Below are positions 59,859 to 64,000 of a stretch of DNA of 64,000 nucleotides, one piece after another. The stretch is from Sorghum bicolor (lineage: Eukaryota; Streptophyta; Magnoliopsida; Poales; Poaceae). Under the pieces are notes generated by a model. It was not told where the DNA came from. It was given only the letters and a program-made list of their open reading frames with translations, and did no database searches. The stretch is from positions 50,472,396 to 50,536,395 of the forward strand of contig NC_012870.2 in the NCBI RefSeq assembly GCF_000003195.3, given 5' to 3'. The stretch's first letter is position 1; the number at the start of each line of letters is the position of its first letter. The position numbers were made by a program, and so were the translations under genes.

Positions 59859-60600
59859 GTGCATGCACATTTTATTTTACTTATTATTACTCGATCCGGG
59901 TTTCGTATAGTTATAGGCGTGACTATATATATGAGTGTAAACAACTTTCACTGGACACTTATGGTTATTGAAATTCCCAAGAACCGGTTGATAATCTATA
60001 ACTCACTGAGAAAACCGCAAGAAAATTACCAACAAATGGTAAACATTATTCAAAGGTACGTAATGTCGATCTCAGCAACAAGAATATCATAATATGACTC
60101 TGCGATTATTAATTGTGATCCACAATGGCTGTATGTAGGGTTTGAAAAAAATATATTGACCGTGAACATCTCATTGGTTGTAAAGCGCCGCTTAATATAC
60201 TCCAACCACAAGTAAGTTGTACTAGGTAGCAAACTTTCGCTAACTGTTAGCTTTCTTATTGTCGTGGTCGTGAATCTTTTCTATATATCGTACAGTGGTG
60301 TTTAAGACAAGAAGGGGGAACAACCTATGTGGATATTACGTCTGCAAATTCTTGATGGTACACATCAATCAAACACCCACAGAGACCCTCAGAGTACGTT
60401 ACATGTCTCTTTCCTTTTATTTTAAATTGAAGACGGAATAGTTGAGGAAAAAGGTCATACAAAAAGACCGCATCAAAGCTAAACAAGAGACGATAGCAGG
60501 ATTCCTCCACGATCAAGTGATCAATCCAAATGGCGAGTTTCACTTCAACGGCAACGAAACTCTTATTCTAAACAACGATGATCATTTGTATCGGCTCTAG
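59859..60600 (+). pseudogene. Ulp1-like (C48) cysteine protease remnant in J
   Basis: The first exon-like part carries VNNFHWTLMVIEIPKNRLIIYNS: the His of the catalytic HW is present, and the following Asp is Asn (YNS, usually YDS). A donor-like AG|GTACGT lies at 60055. A later exon-like part starts after CAG at 60295 and has the oxyanion Gln (WCLRQEGG), then after a frameshift the catalytic Cys motif NNLCGYYVCKF, and ends NDDHLYRL with TAG at 60598-60600. Ulp1-type proteases are commonly carried by plant CACTA and Mutator elements. Frameshift, an internal stop and Asp-to-Asn loss make it inactive. Confidence 0.65.
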
Positions 60601-60905
60601 AAATTTGGAGAAGAAAACTCTATGTATATATATGTGAGGAATGTTATACCTATAAAACTATATGTAAAGCTTGTTACATATCCATCTATTTAATTATTAA
60701 TGTGGCCTATTCGTTTTATTATAGGCAAAGCTTAATTATAAAGCTAAGCTTATAATAGTATTTATACTTAATATGCGTGTAATATATATATATATATATA
60801 TATATCAGCATAAAATACATATTGACAAACTAATTATTATTATTATATATAAACAATAAATAGAAACGAATAAATGAACCGAAAACAAAAAAGGACCCCT
60901 CTAAC

Positions 60906-61100
60906 AGTTATACCAACCGGTGTTAAAGGGTGCTACTGTGTGGCAGCCCTGGCAGCACCCTTTAGACCAACCGGTGTTAAAGGGAGGCCTTTAGCCCCGG
61001 TGCCCTAAACCGGGACTAAAGGGTGGGCCTTTAGTCCCGGAAGGGCAGCACCGGCTCGGGAACCGAGGCAACAGGCCCTTCCCAACCGGTGCTAATGCGT
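60906..61100. repeat. Right subterminal repeats of J
   Basis: Copies of CCAACCGGTGTTAAAGGG and CCGGGACTAAAGGG in both orientations lie just inside the right terminus. Confidence 0.7.
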
Positions 61101-61115
61101 GAACATGTAGCAGTG

Positions 61116-61662
61116 GGATCCACAGCCTCACGGACTCGCGTGAGGGAGATCTACCGGTGGAGCGTCGTGCCGCTGGGGATGTGCTCTGTGCTGCCGCCGC
61201 CATCAGGCGCCCGGGTGTGGGCGACCCCGGAAGCCACCGCGGAGGACAACGCCTTCCATCTTCACCACCCCGCCCTTAATCTGAGACGGCAGCCCTCTAT
61301 CCATGCCACCACATGTGTCGCCGTAGCTGGAGGACCTTGGGGAGCAGCGTGTCGCCAACCAAGAACGAGATAGCAGTGTTGGGTCGCCGCGCCGCCAAGA
61401 ACGCCACCTTGGCCCCATGGCTCCGCCGCAACCTCGACTAGGCTCACGCCCACGCTGCTGCCTCAGCCATGCCGGGCCACGAGGCCGCCAACCCTCGATC
61501 CACATGGGGCGCGTCACCTTGTTGAGGGAGAGGGGAGATAGGGTAAGGGGAGAGAGGAGGGAGCGCGGTTGAGGGAGCGAGGAAGGGGCCACGGGCATCA
61601 TGTGGGGGAGCGGCAGCTGAGGGCTGAGGAAGTGAGTGGGCCAGAAGAGAGGTTAGGGTTTT
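61116..61662. other. GC-rich stretch, no gene recognised
   Basis: The 547 bases are strongly GC-rich, then purine-rich (61500-61600). Open frames exist on both strands, the longest minus strand 61203-61601, but none has a recognisable domain or a convincing start. A captured gene fragment or decayed exon is possible. Confidence 0.4.
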
Positions 61663-61988
61663 CACTACATATACACTCGACACTGGTATTCGGCTGAGAA
61701 ATAGTAGCGGGCTGGGTCAGATTTTAGGAGGCGGGTCTTATAAAATAACCATCTCGGTTAATGATTTACTGAGGTGGTTATATTATAATGCTCGCCTCAG
61801 TTAATAGGCATTAACCGAGGTGGTTATATTACATTGTCCGTCTCGGTTAATAGATTTTAGGTTAACTGCCTCGATTAATAAAAAATTACCGCCGTTAATA
61901 CAGGTATTAACTACTGAGGTGGTTAAATTTCCTGCCCGCCTCGAAGACACATTACTAAATTATGTGCAAAATAATTTGTGTAGTAGTG
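61663..61988. mobile_element. Element K: miniature CACTA transposon
   Basis: The element is 326 bp, starts CACTACATATAC and ends GTGTAGTAGTG. Its inside is made of subterminal units CCTCGGTTAAT and ACCGAGGTGGTTAT in both orientations. The three-base flanks are TTT and TCT, an imperfect TSD. The terminal repeats share only about six to nine bases. It has no coding capacity and would need transposase in trans. Its repeat unit differs from that of J, so it belongs to another CACTA family. Confidence 0.65.
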
Positions 61989-62231
61989 TCTTCGATTCCT
62001 CCGCGGCTATGCTCCAGTACATCAACTAGCCGGCGGCGCACAGGTTTACCGAGGCCAAAGGTGGCCTGCTGCGGGCTCAGGAACATGAACGCCAAGATCG
62101 GGTGTACTCCGCTGAGCTTCTACTGTGCAAGGAAGGTGATGCGTGCGATTCCGCTCTGCACATTTTTACGCACGGATGAGGCCTGTTTGCCAAGTGCCGA
62201 AAGATGGCAAATGGATATATGGAACTCTTAG
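61989..62231 (+). pseudogene. Possible coding fragment, unidentified
   Basis: A frame open over about 110 bases (62052-62177, AKGGLLRAQEHERQDR and following) has codon use like an exon but no start, splice sites or recognised domain. It ends at a TGA near 62177. It may be a gene fragment carried with the CACTA elements. I do not recognise it. Confidence 0.25.
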
Positions 62232-62705
62232 AGATGAGTTTTTTCTCTTTTTTCATAAAAAAATACGGATGCGGAACAAATATGGGGCATTCTGAGATGC
62301 TCGGCTAGGTGTTGTAATGGACGAGCTAGGTGAACTCGGATCAATTATTCCTGTCTAAGTCTAATATTTTCTAACACATGGTTCATGTGTAGACTATTAA
62401 AATGTGTATATATATGTATCAGCTTCTTTTGTTGAGAAGGGAACCGGTGATTATTGTGCCATCAGTACTTGAACAGTCTCATTTGTGTTGCAGAAGGCAT
62501 TGATTAGCAACCAGCAAATTCGGCGCCAAAAGTTAGCAGAACGATCACGTCTGTAACCACTTCACGTACCCACAGATCGATCAACATGCAGTGCAGAGAC
62601 CGGCTATATAAACCAAGCACTGCCTCTCCTAGCTCTTCACCCATCTTCTACCATTTCATACGTAACACAGGTAGCTAGCTGATGTGCTGGACGTGTTTCC
62701 CAAGC
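62232..62705 (+). promoter_or_regulatory. Promoter and 5' UTR of the proline-rich protein gene
   Basis: A clear TATA box CTATATAAA lies at 62604-62612, about 95 bases before the chosen start codon, so transcription should begin near 62635-62645. A CATGCA (RY-like) motif lies at 62585-62590. The 5' UTR is short, CT-rich and ends GTAGCTAGCTGATG. An upstream in-frame ATG at 62682 would add eight residues. Upstream of 62500 nothing specific was recognised. Confidence 0.6.
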
Positions 62706-63799
62706 ATGGAGGCTGTGCCACGCAGAACAGTCCTCGGCGCTTGCGCGGTGGCCGTGCTGATGGCGATCGCCGTCGCGAATGCTGGGTCCGCCGAGGCGGC
62801 GTCGGTCGTCGGCCTAGCCAAGTGCGCGGACTGCACGAGGAAGAACGTGAATGCTGAGGCGGCTTTCAATGGTAAAAAGTTACATAGTACTGTAATCAAT
62901 TGCGCTACGTTTATTAGTAATAATAATATAATATATGGTCCCTCTCCCGGCCGTATTTTCTTGTCTTTTTGGCGCCTACATCTATCTCAGGTCTTAAGGT
63001 GGCGATCAAATGCAAGAACAGCAAGGGTGAGTACGAGAGCAAGGCTGTCGGCGAGCTCCAAAGCACCGGCGCCTTCAGCGTCCCTGTCTCCGTCAACCTC
63101 GCCGGCTGCGTCGCGCAGCTCCACAATGCAGCAGGCACGCCTTGCCCGGGGCAGGAGCCGTCGAGGATAACGCCGTTGTCTGATGGCACCTTTGTTGCCA
63201 TCCCGGCCGGGAACACGCAACAGGCGTCATCTGCGGTGTGTGCGTCGGTGACAATCTGCGGCCCTGTCATGAAATATTTCCACGAGCACTTTCACAAGAA
63301 GGACAAGAAGCCTGAGCCGTCAAAGCCCGAACCAGAGCCAGAGCCCAAGCCACAGCCAGAACACCAGCCTCCTACACCGACGTACGGTTCAGCAACGCCT
63401 CCAATCTACCATCCTCCTGCAATGAACATGCACTTGACCGATCACTTCCACAAAGACCACGAGCTCGAGCACTTCTTCGACCACTTCCACAAGAAGCCTG
63501 TTGTACCGCCGAAGCCTGAGCCACAGCCGAAACCACAGCCAGAGAGCCAGCCTCCAACACCGACGTACGGGTCAGCAACGCCCACAAACGGGTCCCCAAC
63601 TCCTGTGAGCAACCATGCTCCGCACATGTTCCATCACTTCTACAAGGGTCACCATGACCACCACTTCTTCGACTACTTCCACAAGAAGCCTGTGCCACCA
63701 GAGCCTAAGCCAGAGCCCAAGCCGCAGCCAGATAACCACCCTCCCGTGCCAACGTTTGGCTCGCCTCCTCCACTCTACCACGCTCCGGCCAAACATTGA
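62706..63799 (+). CDS. Proline-rich Pollen Ole e 1-type secreted wall protein, two exons
   Basis: Coding sequence joins 62706-62871 and 62991-63799, 324 aa. The intron of 119 bp (62872-62990) has GT and CAG borders and is phase 1. ATG 62706 is preferred over 62682 because it gives a standard signal peptide (residues 1 to about 32, ACAVAVLMAIAVANA core) and a good context (AGCATGG). Residues 36-150 form an Ole e 1-like domain with cysteines at 40, 43, 63, 95, 107, 139 and 145, in the usual order. The C-terminal half has three repeats 64-65 residues apart: a His/Phe core (YFHEHFHKK, FFDHFHKKP, FFDYFHKKP) followed by Pro/Glu/Lys/Gln runs and PPTPTYGSATP. Such proteins are secreted to the cell wall and often enriched in roots or reproductive tissue. 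Precise function is unknown. The reading frame is intact. Confidence 0.88.
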
Positions 63800-64000
63800 G
63801 TCCGTTTTGTTGCCTTGAAATGATGGGTACCTGATAATCTTGCATGATATTGCACTACTATGTATTGGTATCTGAAGAATAATGGTTGTGATACAAGTGT
63901 GAGCGAGAGACTCTTTTTATTTTTCCCAAGACACAAGTGTGGACTACCTAGAGTCATGGACTCATGGTTATCCATCTTTCAGCTGCAAATGAGTGTTTAA
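63800..64000 (+). other. 3' UTR and flank of the proline-rich protein gene
   Basis: No AATAAA was seen. AATAAT at 63879-63884 could serve as a near-upstream poly(A) element, as plant signals are loose. Nothing else was recognised before the window ends. Confidence 0.45.

Larger units (their letters stand above)
58720..61115 (+). mobile_element. Element J: decayed CACTA (En/Spm) DNA transposon
   Basis: Subterminal arrays of CCCTTTAGCACCGG and its inverse TGGTGCTAAAGGGT occur at 58726-58970 and again at 60906-61100, in the form grass CACTA elements use for transposase binding. The right end ATGTAGCAGTG (61105-61115) is a variant of the TGTAGTAGTG terminus. The left terminal CACTA was not found; it may lie left of C/D or be lost. 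The inside holds a TATATAAA sequence (58972-58979), a CT-rich Ser/Pro-coding stretch, an AT-rich repeat tract and Ulp1 protease remnants. No transposase was recognised. Confidence 0.7.

Noticed and set aside
61203..61601. A 132-residue minus-strand open frame next to J
   Set aside because: No recognisable domain, strongly biased composition and overlapping open frames on the other strand; reported only as unassigned GC-rich DNA.
62682..63170. A single-exon reading of the proline-rich gene running through the intron
   Set aside because: It reads through a clean GT...CAG intron and leaves the Ole e 1 domain in the wrong frame; the spliced model restores GLKVAIKCK and the cysteine pattern.

Overview
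The window is intergenic plant DNA from a grass. The evidence is tRNA-primed LTR retrotransposons of grass type (tRNA-Asp-primed Gypsy elements, a Sirevirus-like Copia element, Tekay/Del chromovirus LTRs), CACTA transposons with CCTTTAGCACCGG subterminal repeats, and one intron-containing gene for a proline-rich Pollen Ole e 1-type wall protein at the far right. A panicoid grass such as sorghum is plausible, but the species is inference. Nothing bacterial or viral was seen.

About 58 kb is a nest of retrotransposons inserted into each other, and target-site duplications (TSDs) let the order be read. The outermost element (C/D, minus strand) has its 5' LTR ending at 58024; its far end lies left of the window. 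Into it inserted B (4846-37220, minus, TSD CCACC), a Tekay-type LTR (L, 1037-4572) that was later hit by F (1-1036), and A' (41322-57075, plus, TSD AAGTG). Into B's left LTR inserted E (4863-21145, a Copia element) and A (21893-29885, TSD GCTGT). Into E inserted G (7493-15295, minus), whose right end was later lost together with part of E, and a solo Tekay LTR H (16709-19476, TSD GATCA). Into A' inserted I (47333-55263), a Tekay chromovirus with an internal deletion.

The six elements with tRNA-Asp-type features (A, A', B, C/D, F, G) share TGTTGACGGTC-like LTR ends and GCTTGGGGGA-type polypurine tracts. None carries a reverse transcriptase in this window. They keep a Gag, an orphan ORF, an Athila-like ORF or a retropepsin remnant, so they look like a non-autonomous community mobilised in trans. 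Two non-coding signatures unite them: a cluster of short hairpins about 0.65-0.8 kb upstream of the polypurine tract, with a compensatory base-pair change in one copy, and paired GGGCGCCC palindromes spaced exactly 21 bp in the LTR promoter region. A copy of the palindrome pair plus a TATA box also sits inside G, ahead of its Athila-like ORF.

From 58025 to 62000 the DNA is CACTA territory: a decayed element with Ulp1 (C48) protease remnants (J, ending at 61115) and a 326 bp miniature CACTA (K, 61663-61988). The one convincing host gene is at 62706-63799 (two exons, 324 aa): signal peptide, cysteine-bearing Ole e 1 domain, then three Pro/Glu/Lys-rich and His-rich repeats. All coordinates of repeat borders were read by eye.
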